Shown: piece after piece, positions 14,951 to 24,913 of the stretch | Numbering within the stretch: position 1 is the first letter of the stretch | Layout of the letters: each line of letters opens with the position of its first letter | Assembly: GCF_025118155.1 (NCBI RefSeq) | Contig: NW_026251401.1 | Location: forward strand, 434,001-498,000 | Length of the DNA stretch: 64,000 nucleotides | Direction of reading: 5' to 3' | DNA from: Cokeromyces recurvatus | Taxonomy: Eukaryota > Mucoromycota > Mucoromycetes > Mucorales > Mucoraceae | Made by a program: the position numbers and the translations under genes | The notes under the pieces: generated by a model | The model's database searches: none | Seen by the model: only the letters and a program-made list of their open reading frames with translations | What the model was told of the DNA's origin: nothing

Positions 14951-16681
14951 TCAAGAGGTGGATTTTTTCACTTTTCGTTCACGATCATGGACCCATTGTA
15001 ATTCAATAATATCTCTCCATAAGGTTGTATCTCTTCCAAAGGTAGTATCGATTGCATTCTTTGCTATTTCAATCCAATTCCCGGTACCGACATCATAAAT
15101 ATTTTCCAATTTTTTATTTACACCGATTAATTCCATTTCCACCAAGGCATTCCAGCTTGATCTTGCTAAAATGAGAGTATGATAGGAGACCTTTGGGTGT
15201 AGAGGAGGATAGATTAAACGATAGACAACGATAAGATAGGAGGCACAACGAGATGCCTCGACCCAGCTCCCCCTTTTAATTCGGTCAATTAAAAGAGACT
15301 CTGCAGCATGAATGGTAGCTAAAGAGAATGCAGGTGTATGAGGGACAGTTAATAAGGTATTGATGACGATCTTGATACATTGTCTTAAATAAGCTCTATC
15401 TTCCTTTGAGAACACTCTATAGGTACTCTCCCTCGGTAACAACTTTTTATCCTCTACAAAGGCGTAAAAGATATCAGGAGCTGCGATTCGACTTACAAAA
15501 TGAGCAAATTGGGGTGGTTCTAGTACTTGAATAGATGACCAACTGTCCTTTTCCCTCATTTGAGCATGCTTGATCATATCCAGCACAGACCATGTCTTGA
15601 TAGATCGACTCATGAGTTCCACTGCTTCCACCTCGGTTAACCCACATTCTTCACCTTTCTCTAAGGCTGCATCCAGACAAGATAATTCGCCCTGACAACG
15701 CATACACTGACATTCAAAATGGGGGCCAAATCGTTCCTTTAACTTTTGCATTCTTCTGGCTCTCGTATTGATGAGATCAACATAAGCAATCGTAATAGGC
15801 TCACCCGGTAAGATGTCCTCTATAGTAACAATATATTGTGTACTTTGTTTATAGAGTAGAGCTGCATTTGGACAACATGAGTGGTTAGTAAGAAGAGATG
15901 TCGCGGGGTATACTCCTATCGCCACTTGATCCAAGTGGTGTTCTGTATCTAAAATAGGAAATGAACTTAATTTGATTCGATGCCATAATAGATCCAAATC
16001 CTCCTGAGAGATCTGATAGTCAAAAAGTTTTAAAAATTCGGCCACATCTTGAACAGTTTGATTATTATTATTATTATTATGTTGTTGTTGTTGAATAGTA
16101 TGGACCGGGACGTGTAAATTGAGGGCATGAATTGCGATGGGTAGTGATAAGTGTAGAGGTGACGATGATGATGATGATGATGATGACAACGATGATGATG
16201 ACAACGATGATGATGACAATGATGATGATGACAATGATGATGATGACAATGATGATGATGACAGTGATGATGATGACAGTGATGATGGTGGTGGTGGTGG
16301 CGGAGAACACGAATTCTGCTTATTCAGACGATCATGACTGTGTAACACCAAAGCTGTCCTTTCCAATAACCACCGATCCGCATCGATGTCTTTATAAATA
16401 TCTGTCTCTTGAGGCTCGCAAAGAACTCGATGAAAATGAAGCCAGGCGTTACGAAAGCATTCATTACTACAAAAATAGGCAGATCGACATCGAGAACAGC
16501 ACTGAAGCTGTGCTTTTCGAAGACAATAATTACATCTTTGATGACGTTTTGAAGGTAACGGAACTGATGCTAAAGGTGCTTGAACAACTATAACTGTACC
16601 AGATTTAATATATTCCGCCGCTACAAATTTATCATTTTCTATATTTAATTTTCGATTTTCGTTAAGATAAAAATTAAACAT
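14951..16681 (-). CDS. SET and MYND domain protein (SMYD-like lysine methyltransferase)
   Basis: Single exon, 576 residues. An N-terminal SET part (AAEYIKSGTVIVVQAPLASV) is split by a MYND zinc finger at residues 50-88, with CxxC, CxxC, CxxxC and HxxxC ligands in order. The catalytic SET motifs NHSCCPNA (266-273) and ITIAYVDL follow, then a post-SET cysteine cluster (CQCMRCQGELSC). A helical C-terminal region completes the SMYD layout. It should methylate lysines on histone or other proteins; the substrate cannot be told. A Ser/Leu run at residues 133-174 is encoded by a 15-bp minisatellite and sits between MYND and the second SET half, where SMYD proteins have a variable loop. Only the ATG at 16681 precedes the SET start. 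Confidence 0.9.
   Translation of the reverse strand: MFNFYLNENRKLNIENDKFVAAEYIKSGTVIVVQAPLASVPLPSKRHQRCNYCLRKAQLQCCSRCRSAYFCSNECFRNAWLHFHRVLCEPQETDIYKDIDADRWLLERTALVLHSHDRLNKQNSCSPPPPPPSSLSSSSLSSSSLSSSSLSSSSLSSSSLSSSSLSSSSSSSSSPLHLSLPIAIHALNLHVPVHTIQQQQHNNNNNNQTVQDVAEFLKLFDYQISQEDLDLLWHRIKLSSFPILDTEHHLDQVAIGVYPATSLLTNHSCCPNAALLYKQSTQYIVTIEDILPGEPITIAYVDLINTRARRMQKLKERFGPHFECQCMRCQGELSCLDAALEKGEECGLTEVEAVELMSRSIKTWSVLDMIKHAQMREKDSWSSIQVLEPPQFAHFVSRIAAPDIFYAFVEDKKLLPRESTYRVFSKEDRAYLRQCIKIVINTLLTVPHTPAFSLATIHAAESLLIDRIKRGSWVEASRCASYLIVVYRLIYPPLHPKVSYHTLILARSSWNALVEMELIGVNKKLENIYDVGTGNWIEIAKNAIDTTFGRDTTLWRDIIELQWVHDRERKVKKSTS
16162..16288. repeat. 15-bp minisatellite in the SMYD coding region
   Basis: About seven tandem units of GATGATGATGACAAY type on the plus strand, read on the minus strand as Ser-Ser-Ser-Ser-Leu. 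The units differ only at the last triplet (AAC, AAT, AGT), which indicates recent expansion while keeping the frame. Confidence 0.85.
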
Positions 16682-16748
16682 TTGTCTTTAATAAATAAAT
16701 AAATAAAAAAAAAAAAAAAAAAAAAGAAAGAAAAAGATAAAAAGCAGA

Positions 16749-16795
<47 letters not shown>

Positions 16796-17503
16796 CCAAC
16801 CAACAAAAGGAGACAAAAAAATAAAATAAAATGAATAATTAGAATTCAATGGGAAAACTATTTTCCTTTTACTAAGCAATTAAAATTTTTTTTTTTGATT
16901 TTTAAAAAAAAATTAGTAACTTTAAACACTTCGTAAATTAAAGTTTTAATATAAAATTTATGATAAGGGATCAATATGTTGAAGACAATCAAGGACCAAA
17001 TAGTTATGTATCTTCACAATATACGCTAGTCTTCTATAACATATAATTGAATTAACCCTGTTTATAACAAGAATATTACTTCAGAAAAAAAAAAGGTTAT
17101 ATTTAAATAGTAATTTAACACTATCAATTATGAAAGATATGATGTGTATATCTGTAGTAGTTTCACTTTAAATATTATAGGGTAAATATACATAAGACTA
17201 TCTATAACAGATATATTACTTATTCTTCTGAAATAGCTGTATAATAGAGTTAATTTATATATCATTTGTAAATATATAATCAACAAAAATACAGTAATAG
17301 CTCATCTATATCAACAATTATTATAATTCATTAGTTATAACATACAATTCCTTACCACATCAAGTAAGTTGAATAATATTTGATATAGAAGGACGATTTA
17401 TATGAGCTTATATCACCAAATAATAAAGACTATGGAAGAGATACATTTGTGTATGTATTAATAAAACTTAAATTTCAAATCATGTACATAATTTATAAGC
17501 TAT

Positions 17504-17542
<39 letters not shown>

Positions 17543-17905
17543 CTGTTATCTTTCTAAATACACAAATTTGTTGATTTCAGGTGTCTTACATGTTTATATT
17601 GCAAAGATTAAATGTTTAGATGCATACCTACAGTGCAACCTGCCCAAGAGGTCATCTTTGTAATATATCATATGGATACGAAATAGTATGCATATCTAAG
17701 GATCATTCATGTAGAATTATACATTCAAAAGTAGCAATATACTACGCCATTTTATTTAACTAGGCAAAAGTTAAAAGTTTACACATATGATTCACAAGTA
17801 TATATAATATGTTAATTTTATATGTCCCTTTTAGTATACTCTCTTTTGTTCTTTTGTTCTTTTCTTTTTTTTTTCTTTTTTTTCCTCTCTCATTATATAA
17901 TAAAC
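16682..17905. other. Divergent intergenic region SMYD-flavoenzyme
   Basis: Holds A runs of about 20 and 41 bases just upstream of SMYD (16708-16724, 16751-16791) and a T run at 17507-17542. The rest is AT-rich DNA without a convincing frame. A pyrimidine-rich leader precedes 17906. Confidence 0.5.
17799..17807 (+). promoter_or_regulatory. Candidate TATA element of the flavoenzyme gene
   Basis: TATATATAA about 100 bp upstream of the chosen start codon, followed by a pyrimidine-rich leader. In such AT-rich DNA a chance match is possible. Confidence 0.3.
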
Positions 17906-19750
17906 ATGAAAATAAAATATCTTATTTTAGTGTTTATTTTACTTGTATCTTCATGTTCAACAACCCAGTCCGAATACACATATAACACTAGTGATTCTAT
18001 CTACAAGTCCTCTTCCAATACATGTATTTCGTCTGATTCAAGTTGTTGGCCAACACAGTATGAATGGGATAACTTGAATAAAACTGTACATGGTCATCTT
18101 GTGGCAGTTATTCGGCCTGGAGAAACTTGCTATAAAAGTGGCCCTCATCATGATCCAGACCAATGTGATGCCTTTAAGAAAGGATACTTTGATGATATTC
18201 AGCGTGAATCTTATATTGGCACTATGCAAAACACAAATTGGGAGGATTGTGAAATGGTAAATAGTTGTCCTGTTGATGTGCTATCTCTACAGGACCTCTT
18301 ATCACATCATAACCTTTCATCATGTTCTCAAGGTGGTTTACCTCATTATGCTCTTAATTCCACTTCACCTGACGATATTGCAACCGTCATCAGGTTTGCA
18401 GCAAAGCGTCATATTGCATTTAATATTAAGAATTCTGGGCATGATTATTTAGGAAGGAGTACCTCCCCTGATTCGATTACAGTCTGGACTCATTCACTTC
18501 AAAGGATCGAATTTCATACCTCATTCCAACCTGAAGGTTGCAACAAGCAGTTATCACATCAAGATGGATTCTTTACGTTAGGCGGTGGTGTAAAATGGCT
18601 CGATGCCTATCAGGCAGCAGACAGATATAATGTAACCATTGTAGGAGGCGCACAACCTGGTGTAAGCACAACAGGGGGTTGGTTACAGGGTGGCGGCCAT
18701 TCGATCTTGACTCCAACATTGGGTCTTGGTGTCGATCAAGTTGTTCAACTTCAGGTCGTTCTCACAAATGGCTCCTTTATTACTGTGAACGCATGTCAGT
18801 ACCCTGACCTCTTTTGGGCTCTTAGAGGTGGAGGAGGAGGTACATTCGGTGTTGTAACAGAGGCCACAGTGAAGACACATCCTTATGTTGAACTTCAAAC
18901 TTTACATGTCGCCATCACATCTGATCTACCACATGCTATAAGGGCCCTTTTCCTTGAATTTGCTCGTTATGCACCATATTGGGCAGAAGATGGATGGGGT
19001 GGCTACCTTACATATCATGATAAGGGGATTGAATTTATTTATAGTAACCCACGTCTCTCTGTAGAGGCTGCAGCCGCGTCAGTAAAGCCATTTTTTGATT
19101 TTGTTAACGCTAATCCGCATACAAAATTCTATAATCAGATTCAATGGGATGCATCCAGTCAACCTGGCTTTTATCCATTTTATATGAATATATTAAATAC
19201 AAAAAAGTTACCCATCGGTATACCCGTTCATACCTCTTCTCGTCTAATTCCACGTGAACTCTTTGCAACTAACGAGACGATCTCAAGGATGGTGGATGCA
19301 ATTATGGAGGGAGCAAGTATAACTCATTCTGATATCTTGCCACCCATGAGTTTTCAAATCTTGGCAGTAACACCCTTTCATGTACAAGACTCAAAAGGAG
19401 AGACGTCAGTACAGCCAGCTTTCCGTAAAGCAGTATGGCATTTAATTTTTGGAGAGACATATAAGCAAAGTACACCACTGTCTGTTAGGAAGAAGATTAT
19501 CAAGCGTGTTAGCAAAGCTGCAGACCCTATCCGTCGATTAACACCTGGTAGTGGGGCTTATTTTAATGAAGCAGATCTGTTAGAGCCCGTATGGCATCAA
19601 TCCTTTTGGGGAGATAATTATGAAAGATTAGCAAAGATCAAAAAGAAGTATGATCCTACTCAATTCTTTAATTGTTGGAAATGTATTGGATGGAATGAGC
19701 AGATGTTGGTTGATGACAAGAAATACAAGTGCTATCGTAGTACAATTTGA
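17906..19750 (+). CDS. Secreted FAD-linked oxidase, berberine-bridge-enzyme-like
   Basis: Single exon, 614 residues from the ATG at 17906. This start gives a clean signal peptide (MKIKYLILVFILLVSSCS). An upstream in-frame ATG at 17822 would add a poly-Phe leader and is rejected. A PCMH/FAD-binding domain follows, with IKNSGHDYLGRS; His at about 179 is the expected 8-alpha covalent FAD attachment residue. At the place where two-link enzymes have the attachment cysteine, this one reads GGAQPGVSTTGGWLQGGGH with no Cys, so FAD is probably held by a single covalent bond. The C-terminal BBE domain is complete (EADLLEPVWHQSFWGDNY, YDPTQFFNCWKCIGWN). Members oxidise sugars, alcohols or secondary metabolites with oxygen; the substrate is unknown. 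Confidence 0.9.
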   Translation: MKIKYLILVFILLVSSCSTTQSEYTYNTSDSIYKSSSNTCISSDSSCWPTQYEWDNLNKTVHGHLVAVIRPGETCYKSGPHHDPDQCDAFKKGYFDDIQRESYIGTMQNTNWEDCEMVNSCPVDVLSLQDLLSHHNLSSCSQGGLPHYALNSTSPDDIATVIRFAAKRHIAFNIKNSGHDYLGRSTSPDSITVWTHSLQRIEFHTSFQPEGCNKQLSHQDGFFTLGGGVKWLDAYQAADRYNVTIVGGAQPGVSTTGGWLQGGGHSILTPTLGLGVDQVVQLQVVLTNGSFITVNACQYPDLFWALRGGGGGTFGVVTEATVKTHPYVELQTLHVAITSDLPHAIRALFLEFARYAPYWAEDGWGGYLTYHDKGIEFIYSNPRLSVEAAAASVKPFFDFVNANPHTKFYNQIQWDASSQPGFYPFYMNILNTKKLPIGIPVHTSSRLIPRELFATNETISRMVDAIMEGASITHSDILPPMSFQILAVTPFHVQDSKGETSVQPAFRKAVWHLIFGETYKQSTPLSVRKKIIKRVSKAADPIRRLTPGSGAYFNEADLLEPVWHQSFWGDNYERLAKIKKKYDPTQFFNCWKCIGWNEQMLVDDKKYKCYRSTI

Positions 19751-19902
19751 ACACATAAAAATAAAATAAAATCAAATAAAACTTATACTGCAATCCTTTT
19801 CTTCCTTTTTCTTTCTCTTTTTTCTTCTTTAGTTTACATTCCTTTTCCTCTCTTTTTTTTTCGTTTCGTTTCGTTTTACTAGTTATTATAAATATATATA
19901 AG

Positions 19903-20718
19903 ATGGGATTTGGTTTAGAAAAGTGCTGTTGCCTCATTCCTTTAAGATTAGGGACATTCTTTATTGCTATTTGGTTTTTTGTAAGTTAATTTTGAGAAGA
20001 AATTTGTAATATGAAAAACTGCTGATATAAATAAATATAAGGCTATTTATTTTCTTTATTCTGCAACTGGATTTTTGGGTGTAAATGGTATAATAATAAT
20101 CATATAAAGTAGGTTATAATACTTATTTGCTGTATAACATGTATTTGTGTGTGTGTGTAGCTATTGTGTTCTATTCAGGACAAGCAGCAAGGCCGTGGTA
20201 TTACATAAACTTATTATTTTCAGTCTTCATTTGTCTTTGTGGGTTTTGCGGTCTTATTGGATCATGTTTTGTAACTATTCTTTTCAATGATTCTTAAGGA
20301 GGTGTTACAAAGATTTATTTTTATTTTTTATTGTAGTCGTCAAGAAAATTTTCAAAGGTCTTTAGTGTGATTGTGTGGATAAATGTTGATTTATCATTCC
20401 TTATCTATCTTATTTCATTCATATTAATCATTTCCAACTATAATCGACTTGTTAATTCATGTCAAGTTGTTGGCTTTGTTGGTATTGGAAATCCTCAACA
20501 AGAAATTACACCTGTTCAGCTTAATAATGAATATAATTATTATTCGCCTGTAAAACAATATCCTGGTTTATTTACTGAACATGCAGCAGACGAAAAGGCC
20601 TGTAAAAGTATGATTAAAAACTTAATAATTCTATTTGGAAGTCTTGTATTCATTATACAATTAATACAGGTACATTATACACGCATACATACATACATAC
20701 ATACATACATACATACAT

Positions 20719-20752
<34 letters not shown>

Positions 20753-20903
20753 TAAGCTAACTTTGGTATGTAAGGTCTACTTTGCTTATGTGGTCAGTGC
20801 TTATGCTAAACGTCTAACAAATGGAGCCCGTCATCATAGATTACATGATCAGCAAATAAAAGAATTTGAGGAATCAAGATACAATATGTCAACTGTTTAC
20901 TAA
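19903..20903 (+). CDS. Four-helix membrane protein, function unknown
   Basis: Exons 19903-19980, 20042-20087, 20161-20270, 20337-20669 and 20775-20903 join to 231 residues. There are four hydrophobic segments: LRLGTFFIAIWFF plus AIYFLYSATGFL, INLLFSVFICLCGFCGLIG, SFLIYLISFILIIS, and LIILFGSLVFIIQLIQVYFAYVV. A Cys-rich N-terminus (MGFGLEKCCC) could be myristoylated or palmitoylated. A loop with two Cys (VNSCQVVGF ... EKACKS) lies between helices 3 and 4, and a short polar tail follows. The topology resembles MARVEL/tetraspan-type proteins, but no family is recognised with confidence. Intron 4 is a microsatellite cluster. Confidence 0.75.
20681..20751 (+). repeat. CATA/CA/TA microsatellite in intron 4 of the membrane protein gene
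   Basis: Consecutive CATA tetranucleotide, CA and TA dinucleotide tracts make up most of this intron. Confidence 0.85.
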
Positions 20904-21104
20904 GTTAAAATGTATGTGAATGCAATTATATGCACAGATATGCAAGTGATTTTAATAAATAAAATAAGGACTTTTTTTTTTTTATAATTGTTGTTTATTT
21001 TCATACATAATATAGGGAACGCGAAAAAAAAAAATTATACTTTTTTTTTTTTTTTTTTTTTTTATTTATTTATTTATTTATTTATTATACACATTTATAT
21101 TCAA

Positions 21105-22169
21105 ATGACCGCAAACAAACGAAAGCAAATCGAATCATCTTCATCTGAAGAAGAGTATGAAGTTGAACACATTGAGTCTCATCGTATTGTTCATCAAGGA
21201 TCAAAAGTAAGCTAAAATGAAAAAATGGTTTAATCTTAATTTGCATTTACTGAAAAAAAAAAAAAAGAGAAAGCCAACTCTTCAATATCTAATCAAATGG
21301 AAGAACTATTCTGCAAAGGACAACACTTGGGAACCTAGCGATGCAGTGTAACTTATTTTTATTTTAGTCTACTTAATATGTATAAAATGTCTTAAACTAT
21401 TTTATTCTAATAGAGCTAATGCTCCTGATTTAATCGATGAATACTGGGCAACTAGAGGTGGGGAACAAAAACGTGAGGAAGTTTTTAAACAGTTAGAAGG
21501 AAAATCAAAAAAGACCACTAAAGTAAAAGCTGATCGTCATTCTCCCACTAAAAGAAGTAGAACAACTAGACAACGTGAAATTAAATCAGAAGAAGAGGAG
21601 GAAGAAGAAGAAGAAGGAGAAATAAAGGAATCACAAGAAGAAAAGGAATCCCAAGAAGAGAGTTTAGAAGAGGAAAAAGGTAGTTTTTTTCTTTCTTTCA
21701 AGGTTTCTTTTATTTTTTAATATTTGAAAATGCATTATAATTTACATTTGGTATACGTGTTTAGAAAAAAAAGTTGACGATTATTATGAAAGTGACGAAG
21801 AATTAGATTACTCTGAAACTGAAATTGAAAATGAAAGTTTCAGACTTAAAGGCAATTGGGATAATATTAAAAAGATTGAGCATGTTAGACCCTTTAGTGA
21901 TGATGACAAGACATTATATGCTATTGCTCGATGGTAACTTTATTGCTTATGTATATACCATATTCATTTTTTATTTAAATTGACACAATCTTGTTTAGGT
22001 CTGATGGTAAAATAGCTAAATACAAGACATCTGTTATTGCAAAGAGATGCCCTATGAAGGTAACTAATTAGACATGTTTTATCATTTATGTTTACTTATA
22101 ACATTATGTGTTTAGCTGATTGAATTCTATGAAAAGAGATTAATATTTGAAAATAACAAGAAAAAATAA
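21105..22169 (+). CDS. HP1-type chromodomain and chromoshadow protein
   Basis: Exons 21105-21206, 21268-21347, 21414-21679, 21765-21933, 21999-22059 and 22116-22169 join to 243 residues. The chromodomain starts at EEYEVEHIESHRIVHQGSK and continues LQYLIKWKNYSAKDNTWEP, with the aromatic cage residues (Tyr of EYEVEH, Trp and Tyr of KWKNY) that read methylated histone H3 Lys9. A charged hinge rich in Glu and Lys follows. The chromoshadow domain is WDNIKKIEHVRPF ... LYAIARWSDGKIAKYKTSVI and ends in the typical helix LIEFYEKRLIFEN. Both domains are complete, so it should dimerise and bridge H3K9-methylated nucleosomes in heterochromatin. The second exon acceptor (AG at 21266-21267, after an A run) is the only one that keeps the frame. 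Confidence 0.92.
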
Positions 22170-22931
22170 CTATACACCATTGCTTTATTATTAAAGTCTC
22201 TGTTACTTTATGATATTTATCAAATAATAATAAAACTGAATAAATCATACTATTTTATAGTGGGCTCTTAAAGAGTATATTTAATGTTAAAGATAGACTG
22301 AAGTAGAGTAGGATAAAAAGAAAATAAAAGCCTCTTCAGGAAATATGAAGTTATAAGCTCATTTAAAGCTTTTCTGGGGATAATGTTCTTTGTCTTGCTT
22401 TCGTATCTCATTTATCCCCCTTTATAATTTTGGGATAAGAATATAAAGCTGCTTGTTTCAGGATACGAACTAACTACTGCAAGCTTGAAATTGAAGGTGT
22501 TTGTTGAATTTATTAGAGAAAGAGAGAGTAATGTAGTCCAGCTACTTATTGCATTTAGGTTTCTATAAACTTGAAACTAATATACACGACTACTAGGCTT
22601 TGATAGTTCTGCTTTGTCTTTGACAGCATGCATGTATACCCCAGAGAAGATGCAACAAAATAAAGTAAAAAAAAAAGGGAATCTAATCTATCTTATTATT
22701 GCCTCCTCTCTAGTATACTAGTATTAAAAGGCAATAAATAAACTGTAGATTGTATTATTATTATTATATGTGTATATGTATATGTGTGTATGTGTGTGTA
22801 TGTGTGTGTATGTGTATGTGTATGTATGTGTATGTGTGTGTATGGAGGGGAATATGATGAAATATATAAATATGATACAAATATTCTATTCTATTCTATT
22901 CTATTCTATTCTATTCTATTAAATGCTATGT
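22170..22931. other. Convergent spacer HP1-PEX13 with microsatellites
   Basis: No gene supported. Near the PEX13 end it holds a TGTATG-type tract (about 22766-22842) and an ATTCT pentanucleotide repeat. Confidence 0.55.
22883..22920 (+). repeat. ATTCT pentanucleotide microsatellite
   Basis: About 7.5 perfect copies of ATTCT, 12 bp before the PEX13 stop codon, so in its 3' untranslated region. Confidence 0.9.
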
Positions 22932-23730
22932 TTAGGCTGAAGGCGCTACTACTATTTCTTTTCGATTTATGGTTGATGAAGGGACAGTAGCATGTTTTAC
23001 AATTATTTCAACATGATTTGCAGGAAAGTAGCCCATTCTACCATTCTTTAATCTACCTCGCCACCAATGAGGATCCTCTTTAGAAAGAATAGCGATTAAA
23101 TCATTAGGCTGTAAACTTAATTCATTTTGTGATTCTGCACGAAAAGGATATAAAGCCCGGGCAAAGTCTAATTTTTTAGGATCTATTTTGACAGATTTTC
23201 CACGAATTTTCTTTTTTCTCTCTTCTTTTTTTTCCATTTTTTGTTGATATGTTGAGATTAGATGAAGGGCGAAGGGTGCTAGGGTTAATACAATAAATAA
23301 CACAAAGGATACTTTTGTTGTTGATGATGTATTATGTTGATATTTTTGAAATTCTTGTATTGAAAATAATGAAGTTCTATGTACTTTTCCCCCATTTTGT
23401 AATGATAATAATCTCTGTTTTATCCATCGTAAAAATGAAAATAATCCAAAAATATGAGCCAATGAATGACAACGATTTGTTAGTTGTAAGATAGCGTTTA
23501 TCCCAGAGTGAGTAGCAACTAAAGTAGTTTCCAAGGTATATGCTAAATGATGGCATGTATGAATTAATTTTTCCATTGATTCAAATAATGCGGAAGGTGG
23601 TTTATTATTTCTACGAATCATGTTATTTCTACCGTAAATAGGATAGTAGCAGCCTATGAATACGATTATTAATCATTTTATTATAAAGCAAACTTAATCA
23701 TTTGTCTCACTTACCACTTGAATAGTTCAT
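22932..23730 (-). CDS. PEX13: Peroxisomal import docking protein PEX13 (SH3 peroxin), short form
   Basis: Exon 1 is only 16 nt (23730-23715); exon 2 is 23653-22932; together 245 residues. The N-terminus reads MNYSSGCYYPIYGRNN, then PPSALFESMEKLIHTCHHLAYTLE and the Pex13 core helices (TLVATHSGINAILQLTNRCHS, LRWIKQRLLS). A transmembrane segment (VSFVLFIVLTLAPFALHLIS) follows. The C-terminal SH3 domain is complete (FARALYPFRAESQNELSLQP, DPHWWRGRLKNGRMGYFPANH). Pex13 joins Pex14 to form the import pore for peroxisomal matrix proteins. It is much shorter than yeast or human Pex13 (about 390-400 residues) because the usual Tyr-Gly repeat N-terminus is reduced to one YPIYGR motif. An unseen upstream exon cannot be excluded. 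Confidence 0.87.
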
Positions 23731-24913
23731 CTTTAAACAAGAAAGTAAAGGAAAAGAAAGGAAAAGAAGAAAAGAAGATCAAGATGCTGTATAATTTAAA
23801 AGGGAGGGGGGCAGCTTAAATTTAAAGAGTTATGTTTCTTATAAATTATAATAATTTCGACAAGACATTTTCGGTCGATTTTATTTGCTTTGATGTTGGA
23901 GAAAACCGGAAAACAAAAATAAAATGAAATACAGCACCTTTACTTTATTTCCTCTCACTCCTGCTGTTCCCTTTTTCTTTCTTTCCTTTTTTAGACATAT
24001 CTTTTATTCTACAAGTATCTAAATATATATATATCATCCTCATATAGAGTATATAAACAGATCTGTCAAAAAAAAAGCAACAAAACACAACAACAACAAC
24101 ACTAAACGGAGTTTAAAATAATAATAAATAAAAAACTCTTTTGATCCGTCTTGATTAAATGAAACTGTATTGTAGATGAGACTAAATTTTACCAATAAAA
24201 AAGGTGATCCATGTTACCCTTTTAAACATAGTAGATAATAATAGCATCAGTAACTTCGATTATCTTTTTTTTTTCATTTATTTCTATCTTTCTACTTTAA
24301 ACTGACTAATTCTATTTAATAGTTCAAAAGTCAAAGGTGACAGTTATAAATATAAAAATGACTAAAAAAAAATGAATAGTCACAATTTTTTCTTTCATAA
24401 AAATAAATAAAAATCTAGACAATAACAGAAATTTTGATAAAATAAAGGCATAGTGATCAAAAAAAAAAAAAATAAAATAAGAGAAAGAGGTAGACGTAAG
24501 CTCTTTTATATATTTATAGATGTATAATTTTTTTTTTAATTCATTTAAAATATGAAATACATTATTAGAAAATAAATAAACTTTTAAAAAATAAAATAAA
24601 AATAAAAACCGTCCACTTTTGTTGTATCACTTAAAATATTAAGGAATTTTAGAAAATCAAGAATTCAACTACTGTAAACTTCTGCATAACGAGAGTAGAA
24701 GAATTCTACATCCCAAAAACAACAATGCTTAGGACTGCAATTTTTTTTTTCTTTGCAGCATACAAGTAACAAATAGGAGTTTGATTTGTCCGAGAATCTC
24801 AACATTTCAAACCACGACGCCTAGCTTTTTTTTTTTTTAGAGGAGAGAGAATCCAACAAAATGATTGAAAGAAGAAGCAATATAGCGAATCCTTCTCTTT
24901 TCTAACTGACAAC
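23731..24913. other. Divergent intergenic region PEX13-RACK1
   Basis: About 1.2 kb of AT-rich DNA with purine runs near PEX13 and short poly-A/T tracts. No open frame is supported. The RACK1 side should contain a strong promoter, but no element stands out. Confidence 0.5.

Noticed and set aside
16132..16593. Met- and Asp-rich plus-strand frames over the SMYD gene
   Set aside because: They are shadows of the GATGAT minisatellite; the minus strand encodes intact MYND and SET motifs.
17822..17905. Upstream ATG as start of the flavoenzyme
   Set aside because: Adds a poly-Phe leader before a clean signal peptide that already starts at 17906.
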